Shown: one piece after another, positions 1 to 5,620 of the stretch
Numbering within the stretch: position 1 is the stretch's first letter
How the letters are laid out: each line of letters begins with the position of its first letter
Origin: Spirochaetales bacterium
GTDB lineage: Bacteria > Spirochaetota > Spirochaetia > SPDA01
Reading direction: 5' to 3'
DNA length: 7,235 bases
Assembly: GCA_004525155.1 (NCBI GenBank)
Contig: SPDA01000086.1
Span: forward strand, 1-7,235
The notes under the pieces: generated by a model
The model's input: the letters and a program-made list of their open reading frames with translations, nothing else
What the model was told of the DNA's origin: nothing
Database searches by the model: none
Translations under genes and position numbers: made by a program

Positions 1-399
1 GCGCTTATGGTCGTGGGCGACAAGAAAGGAAAAGTCGGTTATGGGTTCGGCAAGGCAAACGATGTTTCCGATGCTATCCGGAAAAGTATAGACAGGGCCA
101 AGAAGAATATGTTTACCGTGCCGGTAAAGAAAAATACCATACCCCATGAAATAATCGGCCGTTTCAAAAGCGCCAAGATTGTACTCAAGCCGGCATCGCC
201 GGGTACCGGCATCATCGCCGGAGGGCCCCTGCGCGCGGTCATGGAAGCAGCCGGGGTAAACGATATATTGAGCAAGTCTCTCGGATCAAAAAATCAGATG
301 AATATTCTTAAAGCCGTCTTTAACGGAGTCGAAAACCTGATGGACGCACGGAAAATTTCCAAGGACCGGGGAAAGCCGATTAAGGAAATGTGGGGGTAA
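1..399 (+). CDS. rpsE: 30S ribosomal protein S5, 5'-truncated by the window edge
   Basis: The frame is open from base 1 and gives 132 residues up to a TAA at 397-399. It begins ALMVVGDKKGKVGYGFGKA, which matches the middle of the S5 N-terminal double-stranded-RNA-binding fold, equivalent to about residue 35 of E. coli S5 (167 aa). About 34 residues and the real start are therefore to the left of the window. The ATG at 7 is an internal methionine, not the start. The C-terminal domain is complete, with the S5 hallmark PASPGTGIIAGGPLRAVMEAAG at about residues 62-83 of the visible part (split here only for orientation) and the usual RGKPIKEMWG end. S5 sits on the solvent side of the small subunit near S4 and S8 and contributes to decoding accuracy. 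It is followed after only 3 nt by rpmD, the standard spc-operon order. Identity is near certain. Confidence 0.97.
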   Translation, partial: ALMVVGDKKGKVGYGFGKANDVSDAIRKSIDRAKKNMFTVPVKKNTIPHEIIGRFKSAKIVLKPASPGTGIIAGGPLRAVMEAAGVNDILSKSLGSKNQMNILKAVFNGVENLMDARKISKDRGKPIKEMWG

Positions 400-402
400 G
401 CC

Positions 403-588
403 ATGGGTGAACATTTGAAGATAACGCTTACCAGAAGCCTCATCGGCCGAAAGCCGAATCAGAAAAAGACTGCACAGGCTCTGGGCTTGCGAAAAATTAA
501 TAAGACCGTAATAAGACCCAATAACGCGGCCATCCAGGTTATGGTTCGAACCATTTCCCACATGGTCCGTGTCGAGGAGACGGAATAA
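403..588 (+). CDS. rpmD: 50S ribosomal protein L30
   Basis: A 61-residue protein, the normal size for bacterial L30 (about 58-62 aa). The N-terminal strand LKITLTRSLIGRKPNQKKT (residues 5-23) and the following LGLRKINKTVI are the L30 signature: the invariant SxIGR turn and the helix that leads to the loop with the conserved NxT. The short C-terminal strand holds the conserved MVRTISHMVRVEE. L30 binds 23S rRNA on the large subunit. The start ATG lies 3 nt after the rpsE stop, with a run of G (392-396) at the end of rpsE as a plausible ribosome-binding stretch, so translation is probably coupled. Its stop is immediately followed by the rplO start. Nothing is unusual. Confidence 0.96.
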   Translation: MGEHLKITLTRSLIGRKPNQKKTAQALGLRKINKTVIRPNNAAIQVMVRTISHMVRVEETE

Positions 589-1080
589 ATGGAAAACTTC
601 CAGCTGAAAGTACCTAAGGGTGCCACAAAACGAAAGAAGAGAGTCGGCAGGGGCATGGGCTCCGGCCATGGGTCCACTTCCGGCAGGGGAAATAACGGAC
701 AGAATGCCCGTTCCGGCGGAGGTGTCCGGCCGGGTTTTGAAGGCGGACAGATGCCCTTGTTCAGGCGGGTAGCCAGAAGGGGTTTTTCGAACTACCCTTT
801 TAAAGAGGAATATGTCGTCATCAATCTTTCCGAACTGAATAATAAATACGCTGACGGAGAAACTGTCAGCATGGAAACACTTTTGAAGAAAGATCTTATA
901 AAGAAACGGGACAAACGCGTAAAAATACTCGGAGAGGGCAGTGTGGACAAAAAGCTTGTCGTAAAGCTTTCAAAAATTTCCAAAAGCGCAAGAGAAAAAA
1001 TTGAAAAAGCAGGCGGAAAGGTCTCAGGCCCGGCTGCCGGCAGGGACGAAGATGAAACCCGGACAAAGAAGGTAGAATAA
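589..1080 (+). CDS. rplO: 50S ribosomal protein L15
   Basis: A 163-residue L15; the family is usually about 145-150 aa. The N-terminal part (residues 1-60) is the extended, Gly/Arg-rich tail that threads into 23S rRNA: KGATKRKKRVGRG, then GHGSTSGRGNNGQNARSGG and GFEGGQMPLFRR. The globular part follows (about 75-150), with VVINLSELN and the closing AREKIEKAGGKV. Beyond that conserved end there is an extra charged tail of roughly 18 residues (SGPAAGRDEDETRTKKVE), which accounts for the added length and has no recognisable motif. The ATG directly abuts the rpmD stop, with no intergenic base. A GAGGAG ribosome-binding site (575-580) lies inside the end of rpmD, 8 nt before the start. secY begins 1 nt after its stop. 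Confidence 0.96.
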   Translation: MENFQLKVPKGATKRKKRVGRGMGSGHGSTSGRGNNGQNARSGGGVRPGFEGGQMPLFRRVARRGFSNYPFKEEYVVINLSELNNKYADGETVSMETLLKKDLIKKRDKRVKILGEGSVDKKLVVKLSKISKSAREKIEKAGGKVSGPAAGRDEDETRTKKVE

Positions 1081-1081
1081 A

Positions 1082-2404
1082 ATGGCCAGCAATGCCTTGA
1101 TCGATATGTTCCGGATAAAGGATCTCCGGGATAGAATCCTTTTCACCCTGTTGGTGCTCGTGATATTCAGGCTTGGGGCGACCCTGCCTATACCCGGCAT
1201 CAACATAAACGCACTCAAGTATTATTTCATGTCACAGGAATCGACAGGCGGCCTCGGGCTTGTGGAATATATAGACTTTTTTGCCGGCGGAGCGTTTTCA
1301 AACTTCTCCATATTCATGCTCGGCATCATGCCTTATATATCCATGTCCATCATCATGCAGCTGCTTCTACTGGTCTTCCCCCGCTTCAAGAAAATGTCTG
1401 AAGAGGAAGGCGGCAAAAAGAAGGTACACCGGTATACCCGTTACGGGACGGTACTGGTTTGTCTGATTCAGTCCTACGTGGTCACCGTCTACGCCGATTC
1501 CATTCCGGACGCCATCACCATGGCCCGGCTACCCTATACGATAATAGCGATGGTGACGGTTACAACGGGTACCATGTTTCTCATGTGGCTGGGGGAGCAG
1601 ATAACCCAGCGGGGAATAGGAAACGGCATATCTCTGCTTATCTTTGCCGGTATTGTAGCGAGGATGCCGAACGCCATAAACCAGCTTATTACCAAGATAC
1701 GCTTACGGGAACTGAACCCGGTATTTGTTATCATTGTATTCGGCATGTTTATAGGGGTCATAGCCCTTGTAATCTATGAGCAGCGGGGGCAGCGGAAAAT
1801 ACCTGTTCATTACGCCAAGCGGGTGGTAGGTAGAAAAATGTACGGCGCCCAGAACACCTACATTCCTTTCAAGATTAACCCCTCCGGCGTTATTCCCGTC
1901 ATTTTTGCTTCTTCCATCCTCCAGTTTCCCCTGCAGATTGCGGGAAACCTCGGCAACAAGGTAAAATGGCTGGGTACCTTCGCAAACTGGCTCAGGTACG
2001 GCGGGGCTCCCTACCTTATCACCTACACGCTTCTCATTATCTTTTTCGCCTATTTCTACACCCAGGTTACATTGAACCCGGGGGAAATAGCGAAGCAGAT
2101 AAGGGAAAATGGCGGTTCAATTCCGGGCATACGGACGGAAAAGATGGAGGAATACCTCAATAGAATTTTGAGCAGGATTATTCTGCCGGGTTCTCTGTTT
2201 CTTGCCTTTATCGCGGTAATCCCCACCATCGTACAGAAGCTGTTCAATTTCCCCATTCAGGTAGCCATGCTCATGGGAGGTACGTCCCTCCTTATCATGG
2301 TAGGTGTGGACCTTGATACCATGTCGCAGATTGAGGGACATCTCCGCATGCATCACCATGACGGACTTGTCAAGAAGGGACGAATAAAGTCCAGGAATCT
2401 ATAG
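1082..2404 (+). CDS. secY: Preprotein translocase channel subunit SecY
   Basis: A 440-residue inner-membrane protein, normal SecY length, with ten hydrophobic segments at about residues 18-36, 72-99, 121-138, 152-170, 180-198, 212-232, 264-284, 308-328, 366-386 and 391-410. It forms the export channel with SecE and SecG and works with SecA or translating ribosomes. Diagnostic segments are [18 protein letters not shown] with PIPGIN at the end of TM1, [15 protein letters not shown] in TM2, and [20 protein letters not shown] leading into TM5. Two cytoplasmic loops are also typical: [18 protein letters not shown] (TM6-7), and GSIPGIR followed by YLNRIL (TM8-9), the ribosome/SecA docking loop. The C-terminus [15 protein letters not shown] is also typical. 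The start lies 1 nt after rplO, with a modest AAGG site about 9 nt upstream inside rplO. There is no adk, map or infA downstream, unlike Bacillus-type clusters; rpmJ follows directly, as in E. coli. Confidence 0.98.
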   Translation: MASNALIDMFRIKDLRDRILFTLLVLVIFRLGATLPIPGININALKYYFMSQESTGGLGLVEYIDFFAGGAFSNFSIFMLGIMPYISMSIIMQLLLLVFPRFKKMSEEEGGKKKVHRYTRYGTVLVCLIQSYVVTVYADSIPDAITMARLPYTIIAMVTVTTGTMFLMWLGEQITQRGIGNGISLLIFAGIVARMPNAINQLITKIRLRELNPVFVIIVFGMFIGVIALVIYEQRGQRKIPVHYAKRVVGRKMYGAQNTYIPFKINPSGVIPVIFASSILQFPLQIAGNLGNKVKWLGTFANWLRYGGAPYLITYTLLIIFFAYFYTQVTLNPGEIAKQIRENGGSIPGIRTEKMEEYLNRILSRIILPGSLFLAFIAVIPTIVQKLFNFPIQVAMLMGGTSLLIMVGVDLDTMSQIEGHLRMHHHDGLVKKGRIKSRNL

Positions 2405-2423
2405 AGGGATTAAGGAGAAAGTT

Positions 2424-2537
2424 ATGAAAGTCAGGGTCAGTGTTAGACCGATTTGCGATAAATGCAAAGTAATCCGGAGGCGGGGCGTCGTCAGGATTAT
2501 CTGTGTAAACCCGAAGCACAAACAAAGACAGAGATAG
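2424..2537 (+). CDS. rpmJ: 50S ribosomal protein L36 (zinc-ribbon form)
   Basis: A 37-codon gene read directly from the sequence: it begins [19 protein letters not shown] and ends with a TAG at 2535-2537. This is the standard length and pattern for L36. C11 and C14 (CDKC), C27 and H32 (in the segment CVNPKH) make the zinc-binding set, so this is the metal-binding version of L36 rather than a zinc-free paralogue. The protein is small and very basic and sits in 23S rRNA near the L16 region. A strong TAAGGAG site at 2411-2417 lies 6 nt before the ATG, within the 19-nt gap after secY. The stop codon TAG is part of the AGGAG site used by rpsM, which links the spc and alpha gene sets closely. Confidence 0.97.
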   Translation: MKVRVSVRPICDKCKVIRRRGVVRIICVNPKHKQRQR

Positions 2538-2549
2538 GAGCATTTTTAT

Positions 2550-2915
2550 ATGGCACGTATTGCTGGTATCGACCTTCCGAACAAAATGGTTAAAATCGCG
2601 CTTACGTATATTTACGGTGTAGGGTTATCCACTGCGCTCGCAATATGCAGTAAATCGGGTGTAAATCCCGAGGCCAGGATTAACGACTTGTCCGCTGAGG
2701 ACGTGAATAATCTCAGAAAGATTCTTGAAAATGACTATAAAGTGGAAGGACGCCTGCGGACGGAAGTTGCGCTTAATATAAAACGGCTCATGGACATCGG
2801 GTGCTACAGGGGCCTGCGTAACAGGAAGGGACTGCCGGTACGCGGACAGCGGACAAAGACAAACGCTCGCACGCGGAAAGGAAAGAAGAAAACTGTTGCG
2901 GGTAAGAAAAAATAA
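2550..2915 (+). CDS. rpsM: 30S ribosomal protein S13
   Basis: A 121-residue S13 (family about 115-125 aa). It starts with the invariant [13 protein letters not shown] and has the helix-hairpin-helix-like IYGVG at residues 21-25. The strongly conserved [20 protein letters not shown] follows from residue 85, then the basic tail [17 protein letters not shown] that reaches the tRNA sites. S13 is in the small-subunit head, contacts the P-site tRNA and forms intersubunit bridges with L5. The ribosome-binding site AGGAG (2536-2540) overlaps the rpmJ stop and lies 9 nt before the ATG. In E. coli the S4-binding control structure lies just upstream of rpsM, but only 12 nt separate the genes here. Any comparable structure would have to include rpmJ coding sequence, and I could not recognise one. 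Confidence 0.97.
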   Translation: MARIAGIDLPNKMVKIALTYIYGVGLSTALAICSKSGVNPEARINDLSAEDVNNLRKILENDYKVEGRLRTEVALNIKRLMDIGCYRGLRNRKGLPVRGQRTKTNARTRKGKKKTVAGKKK

Positions 2916-2937
2916 GGCCTTAGGCGGGAGATAAAAG

Positions 2938-3321
2938 GTGGCGAAGACAGTAAAAAAGAAGAAAGATAAAAAGACGGTATATATCGGTAATGTCTATATA
3001 CAGGCAACCTTCAATAATACCATTGTAACAATTACGGATCTGAACGGGAACGCTCTGTCCTGGTCCAGCGCCGGCGGCCTTGGTTTCAAGGGAGCGAAAA
3101 AATCGACTCCCTATGCGGCCCAGACCACCACGGAAACGGCGGTAAAAAGCGCACTGGATTATGGTCTTAGAGAAGTGCACGTATATGTTAAAGGGCCCGG
3201 TGTCGGCAGGGAATCAGCTGTCCGATCTATAGGTGCTCTGGGGCTCAAGGTGCGGAGTATAAAAGACGTTACTCCGATTCCGCATAACGGATGCCGGCCC
3301 AGGAAAACGCGCCGTGTATAG
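2938..3321 (+). CDS. rpsK: 30S ribosomal protein S11 (GTG start)
   Basis: A 127-residue S11 of normal length. After a lysine-rich N-terminal tail ([11 protein letters not shown]), the S11 core begins at [21 protein letters not shown]. It continues with [20 protein letters not shown] and the tail [18 protein letters not shown], all hallmark S11 segments. S11 is on the platform of the small subunit, next to S18 and S21 near the mRNA exit and the 3' end of 16S rRNA. The start is a GTG at 2938. It is chosen because a GGGAG site (2926-2930) is 7 nt upstream and the product then begins MAKTVKKKK, as expected; there is no ATG between the end of rpsM (22 nt upstream) and the conserved core. The C-terminal [12 protein letters not shown], as opposed to the common HNGCRPPKRRRV, is one of the spirochaete-like signs in the window. 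Confidence 0.97.
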   Translation: MAKTVKKKKDKKTVYIGNVYIQATFNNTIVTITDLNGNALSWSSAGGLGFKGAKKSTPYAAQTTTETAVKSALDYGLREVHVYVKGPGVGRESAVRSIGALGLKVRSIKDVTPIPHNGCRPRKTRRV

Positions 3322-3338
3322 TACTGTTGTTGTTATCA

Positions 3339-3345
3339 TAAGGAG
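3339..3345 (+). promoter_or_regulatory. Ribosome-binding site that decides the rpsD start
   Basis: TAAGGAG is a near-perfect Shine-Dalgarno sequence, identical to the one in front of rpmJ (2411-2417). Its last base is 9 nt before the ATG at 3355 but only 3 nt before an in-frame TTG at 3349. The spacing therefore favours the ATG and argues against the longer reading. Confidence 0.85.
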
Positions 3346-3354
3346 TTTTTGAAG

Positions 3355-3990
3355 ATGGGAAGATATATAGGTCCGCAGTGCCGCTACTGCAGAACTGAAC
3401 ACCGCAAACTTTTTCTCAAAGGCGAACGCTGTTACGGGGCAAAATGCCCGATATCAAAAAAAAGCGGTGCTCCAGGCAAGAGTATGAAAGACCGGCCCAG
3501 GAAGATGTCCGACTATGGTATTCAGCTCAGGGAAAAACAGAAAGTAAAACGCATGTATGGGATGCTCGAAAAGCAGTTCAAGCTGTTTTTCACAAGAGCG
3601 GAAAAAATGCCCGGCGTTACCGGCGATAACCTCGTTTCTCTTCTTGAAAGACGGCTCGACAATATGGTCTACAGGATGAGATTCGCTTCGTCCAGGAAAC
3701 TGGGCAGGCAGATTGTGCTTCATGGCCACGTTATGGTAAACGGCAGAAGAATAACCATTCCTTCCTACGTTACCCGGGAAAACGACGTGGTACAGGTAGC
3801 CGAGAACAGCAAAAAAATGCTTATAATAAAAGAAAGCCTCAAGGAATTCACGCGTTCGGGCGCGGTACCCTGGCTGGATGTGGATCCGGACCAGATGAAA
3901 GGCACCGTGAAAGCTTTACCGCGGAAATCCGATGTGATGGATTTGGCGGATATAAAGGAACAGCTAATTGTCGAGCTTTATTCGAGGTAG
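3355..3990 (+). CDS. rpsD: 30S ribosomal protein S4 (four-cysteine zinc form)
   Basis: With the ATG at 3355 the product is 211 aa and starts [13 protein letters not shown], the usual S4 beginning; a TTG six bases upstream is too near the ribosome-binding site. The N-terminal domain has C9, C12, C26 and C31 (CRYC, then ERCYGAKC), the same four positions that bind zinc in Thermus S4. The S4 RNA-binding domain spans about residues 97-158, from [20 protein letters not shown] through [16 protein letters not shown] to DVVQV. S4 is a primary 16S rRNA binder that starts body assembly and, in E. coli, represses the alpha operon. A 33-nt gap with TGTTGTTGTTA precedes it, and rpoA follows after 8 nt. 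From memory, Borrelia keeps rpsD away from this cluster, so its presence here is a mild lineage marker. Confidence 0.96.
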   Translation: MGRYIGPQCRYCRTEHRKLFLKGERCYGAKCPISKKSGAPGKSMKDRPRKMSDYGIQLREKQKVKRMYGMLEKQFKLFFTRAEKMPGVTGDNLVSLLERRLDNMVYRMRFASSRKLGRQIVLHGHVMVNGRRITIPSYVTRENDVVQVAENSKKMLIIKESLKEFTRSGAVPWLDVDPDQMKGTVKALPRKSDVMDLADIKEQLIVELYSR

Positions 3991-3998
3991 GAAACATA

Positions 3999-5060
3999 AT
4001 GGGGAGAAAAAACCTGTTAAAGGGATTCAAGAAACCAAAAGGGATAACCTTCGAGCACAGCGAATCCGCTCCGGACTATGGGCGATTTGTCGCTTATCCT
4101 TTTGAAAGAGGGTACGGAACGACAATCGGGAACACCCTGCGCAGGATTCTCCTGTCTTCCATTCAAGGTTACGCAGTTTCCGCTGTAAATATGACCTGTT
4201 ATGACGGAGAAAATGTGCCGCATCTGATTTCCAGCGAGTTTGAGCCCATTCCGGAAGTTGTCGAAGATACGCCGGAAGTTATCAGCAATCTCAAAAAACT
4301 GAAGATCAAACTGCCGGATGACACAGATCAGAAGAATATTTTTATAGAATGCCGCGGAGGCGGGGTGCTGACGGGAAAAGACCTCGAAAAAAGCGGTGAT
4401 ATCGAGGTCTATAATAAAGACCAGAAAATAATGACCATGATGGATAAGGCCAATATCGATCTCGAAATACAGATTGACCTTGGACGGGGTTATGTTCCGG
4501 CGGAAGTGAATGAGAAATATGTGGAAGTGGTCGGCACCATTCCCATCGATGCGATGTTTTCCCCTATAACCAGGGTAAAATACTCCATCGAAAACACGAG
4601 GGTTGGTCAGCGGAGCGATTACGACAAGCTTGTACTCGAAGTATGGACAGACGGTACGATGCCTCCGGAAGACGCAGTCGCCGAGGCCGCGAAAATCGCG
4701 AAAGACCACTTTTCAATTTTTATCAATTTTGACGAAGAGTCGCTGGATTCAGATATAGATATTGACGAAGATGAAGAGCGCATACGCGCGGTCCTGGATA
4801 CCCCGGTCGACGAACTGGAACTTTCCGTTCGTTCTTCAAACTGTCTTAAAAACGCCAATATCAGGACAATCGGTGAACTCACCAGAAAAACTGAAGATGA
4901 GATTGCCAAAACGAGAAATTTTGGGAAAAAATCACTGACGGAGATTAAGGAGAAACTGAAAGAATGGAACCTCAATCTCGGTATGACGGATTACAGCAGT
5001 CTTAAAAACATAAGAAAGCTGCAGCTTAAAAAGGAAGAAAACGATGAAGCACAAGATTAG
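3999..5060 (+). CDS. rpoA: DNA-directed RNA polymerase subunit alpha
   Basis: A 353-residue alpha subunit (E. coli 329), with the extra length at both ends. The N-terminal dimerisation and assembly domain (about 12-240) carries [20 protein letters not shown] (residues 35-54), including the arginines that contact beta, and [15 protein letters not shown] linker at 244-262 is unusually acidic: DEE, then [11 protein letters not shown]. The C-terminal domain (about 267-329) begins [17 protein letters not shown]278 and N281 correspond to E. coli R265 and N268, which touch UP-element [14 protein letters not shown] (307-317) is the second helix-hairpin-helix part. Both promoter-contact sets are intact. 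A charged tail of about 20 residues follows. The ATG is 8 nt after rpsD, with TAGGA overlapping the rpsD stop. The last 17 nt overlap rplQ in another frame. Confidence 0.98.
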   Translation: MGRKNLLKGFKKPKGITFEHSESAPDYGRFVAYPFERGYGTTIGNTLRRILLSSIQGYAVSAVNMTCYDGENVPHLISSEFEPIPEVVEDTPEVISNLKKLKIKLPDDTDQKNIFIECRGGGVLTGKDLEKSGDIEVYNKDQKIMTMMDKANIDLEIQIDLGRGYVPAEVNEKYVEVVGTIPIDAMFSPITRVKYSIENTRVGQRSDYDKLVLEVWTDGTMPPEDAVAEAAKIAKDHFSIFINFDEESLDSDIDIDEDEERIRAVLDTPVDELELSVRSSNCLKNANIRTIGELTRKTEDEIAKTRNFGKKSLTEIKEKLKEWNLNLGMTDYSSLKNIRKLQLKKEENDEAQD

Positions 5061-5457
5061 CTTTAACAGGCTTGGAAGACGTGCGGGACAACGTAAAGCC
5101 CTTGTCAAAAGTATGATTATGTCTCTTCTGAAACATGAAAGACTGACTACCACTAAAGCGAAAGCCATGGAAATAAGGCGCTTCACCGAGAAGATGATTA
5201 CCAAGGCCAGGGTAGATACGGTTCACAATAGAAGGATTGTCGGTAAAGTGATTCAGGATAAGGCCATCCTGGACAAGCTTTTTACGGAGATCGGCCCCAG
5301 GTACATTGAAAAAACGAAGGGCGGGTATACGCGGGTCCTGAAACTCGGTTACAGGCACAACGATTCTTCCGAAATGGCGGTGGTGGAACTTATCGACCGA
5401 AAGATAAAAGAACGAAAAAAGAAGGAAAAGAAGGAAAAGAAGGCGGAAAGCGCCTGA
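5044..5457 (+). CDS. rplQ: 50S ribosomal protein L17 with a lysine-rich tail
   Basis: A 137-residue L17. The conserved core (about 1-118) opens [20 protein letters not shown], continues with [20 protein letters not shown] and ends [20 protein letters not shown], followed by VVELID. This is the standard L17 pattern on the large subunit near the peptide exit tunnel. After residue 118 comes a strongly basic tail, [18 protein letters not shown], encoded partly by a short tandem DNA repeat. The start ATG lies inside rpoA, and the stop of rpoA is 17 nt further on, so translation is probably coupled. AAGGA (5031-5035) lies 8 nt before the ATG. It is the last gene of the cluster: after its TGA come an inverted repeat and a clear intrinsic terminator. 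Confidence 0.97.
   Translation: MKHKISFNRLGRRAGQRKALVKSMIMSLLKHERLTTTKAKAMEIRRFTEKMITKARVDTVHNRRIVGKVIQDKAILDKLFTEIGPRYIEKTKGGYTRVLKLGYRHNDSSEMAVVELIDRKIKERKKKEKKEKKAESA
5421..5443 (+). repeat. 9-bp tandem repeat in the 3' end of rplQ
   Basis: The unit GAAGGAAAA occurs at 5421-5429 and 5430-5438 and a third, partial copy (GAAGG) follows at 5439-5443. Being a multiple of three it keeps frame and encodes a Lys-Lys-Glu repeat in the L17 tail. Gain or loss of a unit would only change tail length. Confidence 0.8.
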
Positions 5458-5466
5458 ACCTGAAGT

Positions 5467-5507
5467 CCGTTCCCGGATTTGTCTGTATGGGGGCCGAACA
5501 GGAACGG
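5467..5507 (+). repeat. Inverted repeat in the rplQ 3' untranslated region
   Basis: CCGTTCC (5467-5473) is perfectly complementary to GGAACGG (5501-5507), with a 27-nt loop. Inside it CGG (5474-5476) can pair with CCG (5494-5496), leaving AACA unpaired on the 3' side. It lies between the rplQ stop and the terminator hairpin and is not followed by a T-run, so it is not itself a terminator. It may stabilise the operon's 3' end or be a processing site; the sequence does not say which. Confidence 0.5.
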
Positions 5508-5525
5508 TGCATTTCTTAATTTCTT

Positions 5526-5558
5526 GAAAGAGGGACCTAGGGTGCCCTCTTTTTTTTT
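5526..5558 (+). terminator. Rho-independent terminator closing the ribosomal operon
   Basis: AAAGAGGG (5527-5534) pairs with CCCTCTTT (5545-5552). Inside it ACC (5535-5537) pairs with GGT (5541-5543) across a TAG loop, leaving one bulged G at 5544. The stem runs into eight T residues (5551-5558). It sits about 70 nt after the rplQ stop and is the first terminator-like structure in the window. On the opposite strand only a short T-run would follow the stem, so it looks one-directional. Confidence 0.93.
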
Positions 5559-5600
5559 ACTTTTTTCTAGGTTACACTACCTATCAGGCCGATATTAGAA

Positions 5601-5607
5601 TAAGGAG
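5601..5607 (+). promoter_or_regulatory. Ribosome-binding site of the downstream membrane-protein gene, widely spaced
   Basis: TAAGGAG, the same motif used for rpmJ and rpsD, lies 13 nt before the ATG at 5621; the other genes here use about 6-9 nt. The spacer contains the palindrome CCCGGG (5611-5616). No alternative ATG, GTG or TTG exists in frame between this site and 5621, so the start stands despite the spacing. Confidence 0.65.
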
Positions 5608-5620
5608 AAACCCGGGTCTC

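Noticed and set aside
1459..1779. A 106-codon plus-strand frame inside secY
   Set aside because: It is an out-of-frame reading of secY with no ribosome-binding site and a composition unlike a real protein.
3322..3338. TGTTGTTGTTA run between rpsK and rpsD as a possible regulatory repeat
   Set aside because: It is only a short three-copy trinucleotide with no complementary partner nearby; chance is a sufficient explanation.
4017..4709. A 230-codon open frame on the minus strand
   Set aside because: It lies entirely antisense to rpoA, whose product is unmistakable. The antisense protein is rich in Phe, His and Arg with no recognisable motif, as expected for a shadow of a coding strand.
5571..5601. 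Possible sigma-70-type promoter: GTTACA (5571-5576) with TATTAG (5593-5598) or TAGAAT (5596-5601)
   Set aside because: GTTACA and TATTAG each match only 4 of 6 consensus bases, spacing is 16 or 19 nt, and transcription would begin almost at the ribosome-binding site. A promoter is expected here after the terminator, but this match is too weak to call.
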